This document shows positions 25,937-34,116 of a stretch of 64,000 nt of DNA, piece by piece. Numbering within the stretch: position 1 is the stretch's first letter; every line of letters begins with the position of its first letter. The translations under genes were made by a program, and so were the position numbers. The notes under the pieces are model-generated. The model was not told where the DNA came from. It worked only from the letters and a program-made list of their open reading frames with translations, and did no database searches. Origin of the DNA: Pseudomonas gozinkensis (lineage in GTDB: Bacteria; Pseudomonadota; Gammaproteobacteria; Pseudomonadales; Pseudomonadaceae); the NCBI RefSeq assembly GCF_014863585.1, contig NZ_CP062253.1, forward strand, positions 558,001 to 622,000. Direction: 5' to 3'.

Positions 25937-27795
25937 TGAACCCGAGCCGGCGTGTTGCCGGCCAGCACTTGCCTGTGCAGATTGTCTACGGCGGATTTCG
26001 ACGCCGTTACGGCGTACCCCTGGAGCAGCGCCTCGAGGTGGTCCTCGAAAAGCCAGCGTTTGTCGACGGTGTAGCGTTGCATGTGGCGCAGATTGCGCTG
26101 ACGCAGTGACAGACTGAGTGGCGAAGGGTAGATCCGCAGGTCGGCCAGATCGATCAGCCCGAACTCGCCATCCTCCAGCACCAGTACGTTACCCAGATGC
26201 AGCGAGCGGAAATACACACCTTGCTCATGCAGGCTGGCCATGAATTTGCCGAAACGCTCCACCAGCGCATGCCGCACGGCCGGCGCGGTGATTCCCTGCA
26301 GAACCTGGCGCAGGGTATGGCCCGGCAGCGGCGTGTAATGCACGGCGCTGCTGCCGTCGTCGAGGCGATACAGGTTCAGCACCTGGGGCGTGGGAATGCC
26401 CATCCCGCGCAATTGCTCGCTGTTGACGGCAAACCGTTCGGAATACGGGTTGAAACTGCCCGAGGTGTACCAGCGGCGGCGGCGAAACAGCTTGAGAAAG
26501 CTGCCATCGGAAAGGCGCAGGACCTTCGGTCCGAGTCCGTCTTCCTCGATGACCTGGGCGTCGTTGCCGAGCTGTTGCAGGGCGGATGACGAAAGCTTCT
26601 GTACCGGCATCGTCAAAAGACGTCGGGCACGTTGATTGATGCTCAGGGCCGCAATCAGCGCCAAAGGAATCCAGAGCAGGAACCAGTGCTCCTTGGGGCG
26701 AGAAATGATCCCGCCACCCTCGGTCAGCCCGGCACCGATGCCGAACACCAGCCAGGTCGAAGCGATGATCAGCAGCGGTTGCACGCGCTGGCGCCAGCTG
26801 CTCAGCAGCCCCCAGGCCTGAAAAAACAACCAGGGCAGCATGCCGAGGATGCCGACGTAATAAAGAACGCCCAGCGCAAAGCTGTGCGGTTCCTGGAAGT
26901 TGTAACCGACGCCCGGGTCTATCGCCAGAACCGCGTTGTAGCCGTGGCCGATCCATGGATGTTCAGCGATTTTTTCCAGGGCCTGCTGCCAGATTTCGAA
27001 ACGGTAGGAGTCACCGCGCTCGATGATCATCTTCGAGAACAGCACCGCCACGGTTGCGCCGCCGATCACCAGCGTGCCCAACAGCACCAGCGAGCGACGG
27101 TTCCAGCAAATCAGGCTCAGCCACAATGCTGCCATGGTCAGCGCTACCAGCGGGGTGCGGGAACCGGTTCCGATCACGGCCATGAACATGATCAGCATTG
27201 CAGGGATGCTGAGCCAGTACAGCCGGCGATTCTTGCAGGTCATGCTCAGACTGAGCCAGTAGGCGCAGAAAAATCCGAACAGGTGGGAGCTGAGCAGCGG
27301 GTTGTCGAACGCGCCGCCGCCGATCAGGCGCGCGCCGGGTTCAAAATGGAGCACGAACGGGACCAGGAAACAGGTCGTTGCGACCAGGGCCACCAGCGCG
27401 GCGCCGAACAGCAACGGTGAAAGGATGTCGCTGCGGTAGCGAACCAGCAGGAAACATCCGGCGAACAGCATCAGGGTATGCAGCGGTGGCTTGAACATGC
27501 CGCTTATCGGCTCGTCCTGCGGCCCCCAGCAAAGGCTGAGCAGTGCCCAGGCGGCGAACAGCAGCAGGGCGATGAACACCGGTTCACGCAGCATTTCCCT
27601 GATTTCCCGCGGGCGCAGGCACAGGGCGATCAGTGTCGGAATGCTGAACAGCCCGTAAAACAGCTTGTGATGAATACTGCGACCCGGCAGGAAGAACAGC
27701 GCGCACAAGAGCAGGAAGTAGCCGACGGGAAGTATCCACAGGCTGATGAAATCGAAAATTCGATTGGACGTACTGCTAAAGCCGCGAAGTTGCAT
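25933..27795 (-). CDS. waaL: O-antigen ligase fused to a C-terminal kinase-like domain
   Basis: One frame of 620 aa. Residues about 1-390 form a multi-spanning membrane protein of the Wzy_C/WaaL family. YNFQEPHSFALGVLYYVGI places His304 where the essential His303 of P. aeruginosa WaaL lies. Residues about 410-600 form an InaA/Kdo-kinase-like domain (FLKLFRRRRWYTSGSFNPYS; GLIDLADLR, Asp549). In P. aeruginosa these are two genes (PA4999 and PA4998). The kinase catalytic loop reads YFRSLHLGNV, with Ser531 in the usual Asp place, while Asn536 is kept. The ligase joins O-antigen to lipid A-core in the periplasm; the role of the kinase half is unknown. Confidence 0.85.
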   Translation of the reverse strand: MQLRGFSSTSNRIFDFISLWILPVGYFLLLCALFFLPGRSIHHKLFYGLFSIPTLIALCLRPREIREMLREPVFIALLLFAAWALLSLCWGPQDEPISGMFKPPLHTLMLFAGCFLLVRYRSDILSPLLFGAALVALVATTCFLVPFVLHFEPGARLIGGGAFDNPLLSSHLFGFFCAYWLSLSMTCKNRRLYWLSIPAMLIMFMAVIGTGSRTPLVALTMAALWLSLICWNRRSLVLLGTLVIGGATVAVLFSKMIIERGDSYRFEIWQQALEKIAEHPWIGHGYNAVLAIDPGVGYNFQEPHSFALGVLYYVGILGMLPWLFFQAWGLLSSWRQRVQPLLIIASTWLVFGIGAGLTEGGGIISRPKEHWFLLWIPLALIAALSINQRARRLLTMPVQKLSSSALQQLGNDAQVIEEDGLGPKVLRLSDGSFLKLFRRRRWYTSGSFNPYSERFAVNSEQLRGMGIPTPQVLNLYRLDDGSSAVHYTPLPGHTLRQVLQGITAPAVRHALVERFGKFMASLHEQGVYFRSLHLGNVLVLEDGEFGLIDLADLRIYPSPLSLSLRQRNLRHMQRYTVDKRWLFEDHLEALLQGYAVTASKSAVDNLHRQVLAGNTPARVH

Positions 27796-27949
27796 GCTGA
27801 AAGATTCAATCCTGAGGTTGATCGGCCATTTCGATGATGGCTATTTGACGCTGAAAAAGACGCCTAACAATAACAGCCTTTGGCCGATTGCCAGAACCCT
27901 GAAGAAGCTGTGCTAAAGTCAGCGTCCTTTTTATCGACTTTCGCGTGAT

Positions 27950-29752
27950 ATGACCGACTCCAGTCCCGCCGCAAGCCCTTCGAGCTTGAAAATCTACTTC
28001 CGCCTGCTCGGCTATGTCCGGCCGTACATCAGTCTGTTCCTGATCAGCATCGTCGGTTTTCTGATTTTTGCCTCGACCCAGCCGATGCTCGGCTACATCC
28101 TCAAGTACTTTGTCGACGGTCTGTCCAATCCCGAGGCAGTGCTGTTTCCCACCGTGCCTTACCTGCGTGACCTGCAGCTGTTGCAGGCCGTACCGCTGCT
28201 GATCATCCTGATCGCCGCGTGGCAGGGGCTCGGATCTTATCTGGGCAACTATTTCCTGGCCAAGGTTTCCCTGGGCCTGGTGCATGATCTGCGGGTGCAG
28301 CTCTTCAACAACCTGCTGGTCCTGCCCAACCGTTACTTCGACAAGCATAACTCCGGGCACCTGATTTCGCGTATCACCTTCAACGTCACCATGGTCACGG
28401 GGGCGGCAACAGATGCGATCAAGGTCGTAATCCGTGAAGGCATGACGGTGATCTTCCTGTTCGCCTCCCTGCTGTTCATGAACTGGAAGCTGACGCTGGT
28501 GATGGTTGCGATCCTGCCGTTGATCGCCGTGATGGTGCGCACCGCCAGCAAGAAATTCCGCAAGCAGAGCAAGAAAATCCAGCTGGCCATGGGCGACGTG
28601 ACCCACGTGGCGTCGGAAACCATTCAGGGCTATCGCGTGGTGCGCAGCTTCGGCGGCGAAGCCTACGAGGAGAAACGCTTCCTCGACGCCAGCCAGAGCA
28701 ACACCGACAAGCAGCTGCGAATGACCCGCACTGGTGCGATCTATACGCCGATGCTGCAACTGGTGATCTACAGCGCCATGGCGGTGCTGATGTTCCTGGT
28801 GCTGTTCCTTCGTGGTGACGCGTCGGCCGGTGACATGGTCGCCTATATCACGCTGGCCGGCCTGCTGCCCAAGCCGATCCGTCAGTTGTCCGAAGTCAGT
28901 TCTACCATCCAGAAAGGTGTGGCCGGTGCCGAAAGCATTTTCGAGCAGCTGGACGTCGAACCGGAAGTCGATACCGGCACGGTCGAGCGCGACTCGGTCA
29001 GCGGTCGCCTCGATGTGCGCAACCTGAGTTTCACCTATCCGGGCACCGAGCGTCAGGTGCTCGACAACATCAGTTTCTCGGCCGAGCCGGGACAGATGGT
29101 GGCGCTGGTGGGGCGTTCGGGCAGCGGCAAGTCGACCCTGGCCAACCTGATTCCGCGCTTCTATCACCACGACAAGGGTGAAATCCTCATCGACGGCGTG
29201 GAAGTGGAGCAATACAAACTGCTCAACCTGCGCCGCCATATCGCCCAGGTCACCCAGCACGTCACGCTGTTCAGCGATACCGTGGCCAACAACATCGCTT
29301 ATGGCGATCTGGCCGGCGCGCCGCGCGAAGACATCGAGAAAGCCGCGCGTGACGCCTACGCCATGGACTTCATTTCGCAGCTGCCTGAAGGCCTGGACAC
29401 TCAGGTCGGCGAAAACGGCGTGCTGCTTTCCGGCGGCCAGCGCCAGCGTCTGGCGATTGCGCGCGCCCTGCTCAAGAACGCGCCGTTGCTGATTCTCGAC
29501 GAAGCTACCTCGGCTCTGGACACCGAATCCGAGCGGCACATTCAAGCCGCGCTGGATCAAGTGATGAAGGGCCGCACCACGCTGGTGATCGCTCACCGTT
29601 TGTCGACAATCGAGAAGGCCGACCTGATTCTGGTGATGGATCAGGGCCGGATCGTCGAGCGCGGCACCCACGACGAGCTGCTGGCACAGAACGGCTACTA
29701 CGCGCGTCTCAATGCCATGGGCCTCGACGCCCCGGCCGAAGACATCGCCTGA
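27950..29752 (+). CDS. msbA: Lipid A export ATP-binding/permease MsbA
   Basis: ABC half-transporter of 600 aa that flips lipid A-core across the inner membrane as a homodimer. The N-terminal half has six transmembrane segments (RLLGYVRPYISLFLISIVG...). The C-terminal ATPase has Walker A GRSGSGKST, signature LSGGQRQRLAIARAL, Walker B LLILDEATSALD and the switch His in VIAHRLST. The ATG at 27950 has only a weak ribosome-binding site. It is divergent from waaL and is followed, after a REPIN, by the sulfotransferase and hldE. Confidence 0.96.
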   Translation: MTDSSPAASPSSLKIYFRLLGYVRPYISLFLISIVGFLIFASTQPMLGYILKYFVDGLSNPEAVLFPTVPYLRDLQLLQAVPLLIILIAAWQGLGSYLGNYFLAKVSLGLVHDLRVQLFNNLLVLPNRYFDKHNSGHLISRITFNVTMVTGAATDAIKVVIREGMTVIFLFASLLFMNWKLTLVMVAILPLIAVMVRTASKKFRKQSKKIQLAMGDVTHVASETIQGYRVVRSFGGEAYEEKRFLDASQSNTDKQLRMTRTGAIYTPMLQLVIYSAMAVLMFLVLFLRGDASAGDMVAYITLAGLLPKPIRQLSEVSSTIQKGVAGAESIFEQLDVEPEVDTGTVERDSVSGRLDVRNLSFTYPGTERQVLDNISFSAEPGQMVALVGRSGSGKSTLANLIPRFYHHDKGEILIDGVEVEQYKLLNLRRHIAQVTQHVTLFSDTVANNIAYGDLAGAPREDIEKAARDAYAMDFISQLPEGLDTQVGENGVLLSGGQRQRLAIARALLKNAPLLILDEATSALDTESERHIQAALDQVMKGRTTLVIAHRLSTIEKADLILVMDQGRIVERGTHDELLAQNGYYARLNAMGLDAPAEDIA

Positions 29753-29767
29753 TCAAGAAGTACACCC

Positions 29768-29857
29768 TGTGGGAGCGAGCCTGCCCGCGATGACGGTGCG
29801 ACAGTCAACATCAATGTTGAATGTGCATACGCCATCGCGAGCAGGCTCGCTCCCACA
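29768..29857. repeat. REPIN between msbA and the sulfotransferase gene
   Basis: TGTGGGAGCGAGCCTGCCCG on the left and CGAGCAGGCTCGCTCCCACA on the right form an inverted REP pair around an AT-richer spacer. Confidence 0.9.
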
Positions 29858-29986
29858 TTCATTTGTATCCAGACCTTTACCCTTCCTGACCAAACCGGCA
29901 TAAAACCCGGCATCGCGCTTGTTAAGGTTCCTGAACGAACTCTGACTGCAAATCGAAGGGGCCATCCTCTTCGCGCGGGTGCTGGC

Positions 29987-30691
29987 ATGCTGCAACGTTA
30001 TCTCTGGAAATTGCTGCCCAAGCCGCAGCGGGCCTTTCTGCTGGGGCGTCTGTCGGTGGTCGACCGGCAGGTGGTGAACAAGTCGATGTCGGCCAACCTG
30101 CGTTTTCCCGAAGCTTTCGCACAGCGCTCGTGCCTGTTCATCCATGTGCCCAAATGCGCCGGCAGCAGCGTGTGCGCGGCGATGTTCGACGGCTGGCGTC
30201 CCGGCCATTTGCCGTTGTACTGGTATGAAGAGCAATTCCCTGCGCAGTTCGCCGCCGCGTACAAATTCGCTTTTGTGCGTGATCCGCTGGAGCGCGCCTA
30301 CTCGGCCTACGCCTTCCTGCGCGGCAACGAGCTGAGCAGTCGTGACCATGCAGCGCAGCAACTGGTCCGACAGTACCGCGATTTTGACGATTTCGTCGGA
30401 CGCTGGCTGCATGCCGACAATATCCCGCGGCAACTGCACTTTGCTGCGCAAACCGACTTTCTTACCGATTCGCTGGGCCATCTGGCGCTGGATTTCATCG
30501 GATATCAGGAGCACCTGGAGCGGGATTTCCGTCTGGTGTGCGAACACCTGGGGCTGAAGAACCCGTTGCCGCACGTCAACCACTCCCGGCAACGACGTCC
30601 GCTGCCGGCGCGAGAGTTTTGCACGCTGCGCACGCAGCGTCTGGTGCGACGGGTCTATGAGCGTGACTACGAGATGCTCGCCTATGAATGA
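29987..30691 (+). CDS. Sulfotransferase family protein
   Basis: Protein of 234 aa of the Sulfotransfer_2 type, which moves sulfate from PAPS to carbohydrate. The 5'-phosphosulfate-binding loop is FIHVPKCAGSSV (residues 51-62). The 3'-phosphate-binding motif is FVRDPLERAYSAY (96-108). No signal peptide or membrane anchor is clear, which fits a cytoplasmic enzyme acting on an intermediate. It sits between msbA and hldE, which are adjacent in P. aeruginosa. The ATG at 29987 has only a weak Shine-Dalgarno. Context suggests sulfation of an LPS core or other surface glycan, which is inference. Confidence 0.8.
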   Translation: MLQRYLWKLLPKPQRAFLLGRLSVVDRQVVNKSMSANLRFPEAFAQRSCLFIHVPKCAGSSVCAAMFDGWRPGHLPLYWYEEQFPAQFAAAYKFAFVRDPLERAYSAYAFLRGNELSSRDHAAQQLVRQYRDFDDFVGRWLHADNIPRQLHFAAQTDFLTDSLGHLALDFIGYQEHLERDFRLVCEHLGLKNPLPHVNHSRQRRPLPAREFCTLRTQRLVRRVYERDYEMLAYE

Positions 30692-30815
30692 GGCATCGTT
30701 GTTCAAAACATGAGCAAAAAATCCTGTTGTTTCATCCTGTTGCAGCCGCCGCACAAGCCTTCGCCAACCCTGTGTTAATATCGCGCCCCTGTTCATTTTG
30801 TATGTGGGTTGCTCC

Positions 30816-32240
30816 ATGAAGTTGTCCATGCCGCGATTCGATCAAGCCCCTGTCTTGGTGGTCGGCGATGTCATGCTCGACCGTTACTGGCATGGTGGTA
30901 CCTCACGGATTTCCCCTGAGGCGCCGGTTCCTGTCGTTAAAGTCGAGCAAATCGAAGACCGCCCGGGCGGTGCCGCCAACGTTGCCTTGAACATTGCCGC
31001 GCTGGGTGCGCCGGCGTCGCTGGTCGGTGTGACCGGTGACGACGAAGCCGCCGACAGCCTGAGCAACAGCCTCAAGGGGGCGGGCGTACGGGCTCTGTTC
31101 CAGCGCATCGCGCACCAGCCGACCATCGTCAAGCTGCGGGTCATGAGCCGGCACCAGCAATTGCTGCGTATCGACTTCGAAGAACCGTTCGCCACCGACG
31201 CACTGGCCCTCGGCGCGCAGGTCGACGACCTGCTCGAAGGCATCAAGGTGCTGGTGCTGTCCGACTACGGCAAAGGCGCCCTGAAAAACCATCAGGCGCT
31301 GATCCAGGCCGCGCGTGCCAAAGGCATTCCGGTGCTGGCCGACCCGAAGGGCAAGGATTTCTCGATCTACCGTGGCGCGAGCCTGATTACCCCGAATCTC
31401 AGCGAGTTCGAAGCCATCGTCGGCGGTTGCGCCGATGAGCACGAGTTGGTGACCAAGGGCGCGGCGCTGATGCACGACCTCGATCTCGGCGCACTGCTGG
31501 TGACCCGTGGCGAACACGGCATGACCCTGTTGCGTCCGGATCATCCGGCGCTGCATTTGCCTGCGCGGGCCCGTGAAGTGTTCGACGTGACCGGTGCCGG
31601 CGACACAGTGATTTCCACCCTGGCGGCCGCGATTGCCGCTGGCGAAGAACTGCCGCACGCGGTGGCGCTGGCCAACCTGGCGGCGGGCATCGTGGTCGGC
31701 AAGCTCGGTACGGCGGCGATCAGCGCCCCGGAACTGCGTCGCGCCATTCAGCGCGAGGAAGGTTCCGAGCGTGGCGTGCTGGGTCTGGAGCAACTGCTGC
31801 TGGCAGTCGCCGATGCCCGTGCGCACAACGAGCGGATCGTGTTCACCAACGGCTGCTTCGACATCCTGCATGCCGGCCACGTGACCTACCTCGAGCAGGC
31901 GCGAGCGCAAGGTGATCGTCTGATCGTCGCGATCAACGACGATGCTTCGGTCAGCCGCCTGAAAGGGCCGGGCCGGCCGATCAACAGCGTCGACCGGCGC
32001 ATGGCGGTTCTCGCCGGTCTCGGCGCGGTGGACTGGGTGATCAGCTTTGCTGAAGGCACTCCGGAAAACCTGCTGCGCGAGGTCAAGCCGGACGTGCTGG
32101 TGAAGGGCGGCGACTATGGCATCGACCAGGTTGTCGGCGCCGACATTGTTAAAGCCTACGGCGGCACCGTCAAAGTGCTGGGGCTGGTGGAAAACAGCTC
32201 GACCACGGCGATTGTGGAAAAGATCCGCAAGTCCGAGTGA
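30816..32240 (+). CDS. hldE: Bifunctional heptose 7-phosphate kinase/heptose 1-phosphate adenylyltransferase
   Basis: HldE (RfaE), 474 aa, makes ADP-heptose for WaaC and WaaF. The N-terminal ribokinase-type domain (about residues 1-320) has VVGDVMLDRYW, GGAANVALN and the catalytic DVTGAGDTVIS. The C-terminal nucleotidylyltransferase domain begins near VFTNGCFDILHAGHVTYLEQ with the HxGH motif. The ATG at 30816 (MKLSMPRFDQAPVLV) was preferred over an in-frame TTG 18 bp upstream because it matches the family N-terminus. It ends at a strong hairpin shared with the convergent neighbour. Confidence 0.97.
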   Translation: MKLSMPRFDQAPVLVVGDVMLDRYWHGGTSRISPEAPVPVVKVEQIEDRPGGAANVALNIAALGAPASLVGVTGDDEAADSLSNSLKGAGVRALFQRIAHQPTIVKLRVMSRHQQLLRIDFEEPFATDALALGAQVDDLLEGIKVLVLSDYGKGALKNHQALIQAARAKGIPVLADPKGKDFSIYRGASLITPNLSEFEAIVGGCADEHELVTKGAALMHDLDLGALLVTRGEHGMTLLRPDHPALHLPARAREVFDVTGAGDTVISTLAAAIAAGEELPHAVALANLAAGIVVGKLGTAAISAPELRRAIQREEGSERGVLGLEQLLLAVADARAHNERIVFTNGCFDILHAGHVTYLEQARAQGDRLIVAINDDASVSRLKGPGRPINSVDRRMAVLAGLGAVDWVISFAEGTPENLLREVKPDVLVKGGDYGIDQVVGADIVKAYGGTVKVLGLVENSSTTAIVEKIRKSE

Positions 32241-32249
32241 TGCAAACAT

Positions 32250-32300
32250 AAAGACCGCGCCTGCGATGACTCTCCGGAGTCACTCGCAGGCGCGGTCTTT
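32250..32300. terminator. Long bidirectional terminator hairpin
   Basis: AAAGACCGCGCCTGCGA (32250-32266) pairs with TCGCAGGCGCGGTCTTT (32284-32300), with an inner TGACTC/GAGTCA stem. The terminal A and T runs let it end transcription from hldE and from the convergent gene at 32307. Confidence 0.92.
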
Positions 32301-32306
32301 TGCCGT

Positions 32307-33272
32307 TCAGGAATTCACTTTCTTGCGCGGCACGATCTTCTTCAGCAGTTGCTTGGCCTTGCCGCGCAACCGCGCCAGCCCTGTGTCCTTGGGCGGCGTC
32401 AAACCCTGCTGGCGCAACCAGTCCTTCCAGCGAATCCGCTCATCGCGCACCAGCCAGCCGTCCTGCCGGGCGAAGCTTTCCGCCAGGTACAGACCGCGAG
32501 TGCCCGCCGGGTACAACTGACCTTTCTTCAGCGTGTACAGCTCGGGCAGCGGCTCGCCGTCCTGCAACGGCATCAAGTACAGATCGGGGCGCTTGCGGTC
32601 GAGCCGGGCGACCAGTTGATCGCCTTCCAGTCGTTCATCGACATGGAACAGGCTCAGGTTCTTGGCTTCCTTGGGCACGTCCAGTCGCAGGTCGTAGATC
32701 AACTGCAGGGACGCAGTCGGCAAATGCACGTAAGCCCTCGGCCGTTCGAGCAATTGCAGATTGGCGCAGCGCACCGGCCGCGCCGAACCGGACAACGGTG
32801 TCAGGCGAAAGGGCAGGGCCTCGCGATAATGCAGCGCCGACGCATACGGCGCCGGCAGCCAGGTGTCGTTGAAGCGCCCGCCGAGCCAGCCTTCCGGGGT
32901 TTCCAGCAGGCATTCCTCGGCGATCTCCTGGATCGCCGTGTGCAGCGGAATGTTCAGCTCATGGGCCGGCACGTAGCCGGAAATCAGCTTGAGCACCACA
33001 TCGCCGCGGTCCTGCCGGCGCTGGCGCACCAGCACCCAGTAATCGCGATTCTGCCAGTGCAGGGTCAGGCGCACCGAAACACCAAGGTTGGCCAGCTCCA
33101 GCGCAAAGCGTTCGGCGTCGGCCACACTGACCGGTTTGCGCCGCTGCAAGGTCTGGGCGAAATTCAGCGGCATGCCGACGCTCTGGTAGGTCAGGCCTTC
33201 CGGCGTGGCTTCGACGAACAGCGGCAGCGTCTTGAAGTTGCTCGGGTTCTTTCTGATGAGCGTACGCGGCAT
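32307..33272 (-). CDS. Conserved hypothetical protein with degenerate Nudix-like motif
   Basis: Protein of 321 aa with no signal peptide or membrane segment, corresponding by position to PA4993. Residues 99-123 read G-x5-E-x9-QEIAEECLL, close to the Nudix box G-x5-E-x7-REuxEExGu but two residues longer, with Gln for Arg and Leu for Gly. The C-terminus is very basic (RLRGKAKQLLKKIVPRKK). The function is not known. It may be a Nudix-fold protein that no longer hydrolyses nucleotides. It lies 31 bp downstream of the aldo/keto reductase gene, and the three minus-strand genes here probably form an operon. Confidence 0.7.
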   Translation of the reverse strand: MPRTLIRKNPSNFKTLPLFVEATPEGLTYQSVGMPLNFAQTLQRRKPVSVADAERFALELANLGVSVRLTLHWQNRDYWVLVRQRRQDRGDVVLKLISGYVPAHELNIPLHTAIQEIAEECLLETPEGWLGGRFNDTWLPAPYASALHYREALPFRLTPLSGSARPVRCANLQLLERPRAYVHLPTASLQLIYDLRLDVPKEAKNLSLFHVDERLEGDQLVARLDRKRPDLYLMPLQDGEPLPELYTLKKGQLYPAGTRGLYLAESFARQDGWLVRDERIRWKDWLRQQGLTPPKDTGLARLRGKAKQLLKKIVPRKKVNS

Positions 33273-33303
33273 GTCGGCTCCTGCTTAAGGCCGCGAGGCG
33301 GCG

Positions 33304-34116
33304 TCAGTGACCACGAAGGACCTGGGCAACGGTCGCAACGTTATGGGCGAGGTGCAGCGGATTGATTGTCCCGACGATGGCGCTGGCCACGCCGGGCTGG
33401 GCGAACAGCAACTCGAAGCTGGCGCGCACCGGGTCAACGCCGGGACTCAGGCACACATGACCGCTGGCCAGGGCCTTCTTCACCAGAATGGCTTTGCCGT
33501 GGGCAGCAGCATAGTCAATGACCGCCTTCTCGTTTTGTTCGTTCAGATTGTAGGTGACCATCGCGCAGTCGCCTTGCTCCAGTGCCTTGAGGCCACCGTC
33601 GACGGTTTTGCCGGAAAAGCCGAAGCCGCGAATCTTGCCTTCGGCCTTCAGCGCCGCGAGGGTTGCATAGACCTCGCTGTCGTTGAGGATTGCCAGATCG
33701 TTACCGTCGGAGTGCACCAGCACCAGGTCGATAAAATCCGTTTCCAGACGTTGCAGGCTGCGCTCCACCGACATCCGGGTGTGAGCGGCGCTGAAGTCGT
33801 GGGTCGACTGGCCGTCGACAAATTCTTCGCCGACCTTGCTGACAATCACCCAGTCCTGACGCTGACCGCGCAGCAGCGGGCCGAGGCGTTCTTCGCTGCG
33901 GCCATAGGCCGGGGCGGTGTCGATCAGGTTGATGCCCAGCTCCCGCGCCTGCTTGAGCAGCATGCGCGCGGCGTCGTCGTCGGGGATCTGGAAGCCGTTG
34001 GGGTATTTCACGCCCTGGTCGCGGCCTAGCTTGACGGTGCCCAGGCCCAGCGGCGAAACCAGCAGGCCGGTGCTGCCCAGCGGACGGTGCAAATCGTGCA
34101 GGGTCGGCAGGCTCAT
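33304..34116 (-). CDS. Aldo/keto reductase
   Basis: NADPH-dependent aldo/keto reductase of 270 aa (PA4992 by position). The TIM-barrel catalytic tetrad is visible: Asp and Tyr in DTAPAYGRSEERLG, Lys in VSKVGEE and His in VLVHSDGND. The N-terminus LGSTGLLVSPLGLGTVKLGR is typical of the family. It overlaps the upstream FAD oxidoreductase gene by 4 bases. The substrate is unknown. Confidence 0.88.
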   Translation of the reverse strand: MSLPTLHDLHRPLGSTGLLVSPLGLGTVKLGRDQGVKYPNGFQIPDDDAARMLLKQARELGINLIDTAPAYGRSEERLGPLLRGQRQDWVIVSKVGEEFVDGQSTHDFSAAHTRMSVERSLQRLETDFIDLVLVHSDGNDLAILNDSEVYATLAALKAEGKIRGFGFSGKTVDGGLKALEQGDCAMVTYNLNEQNEKAVIDYAAAHGKAILVKKALASGHVCLSPGVDPVRASFELLFAQPGVASAIVGTINPLHLAHNVATVAQVLRGH

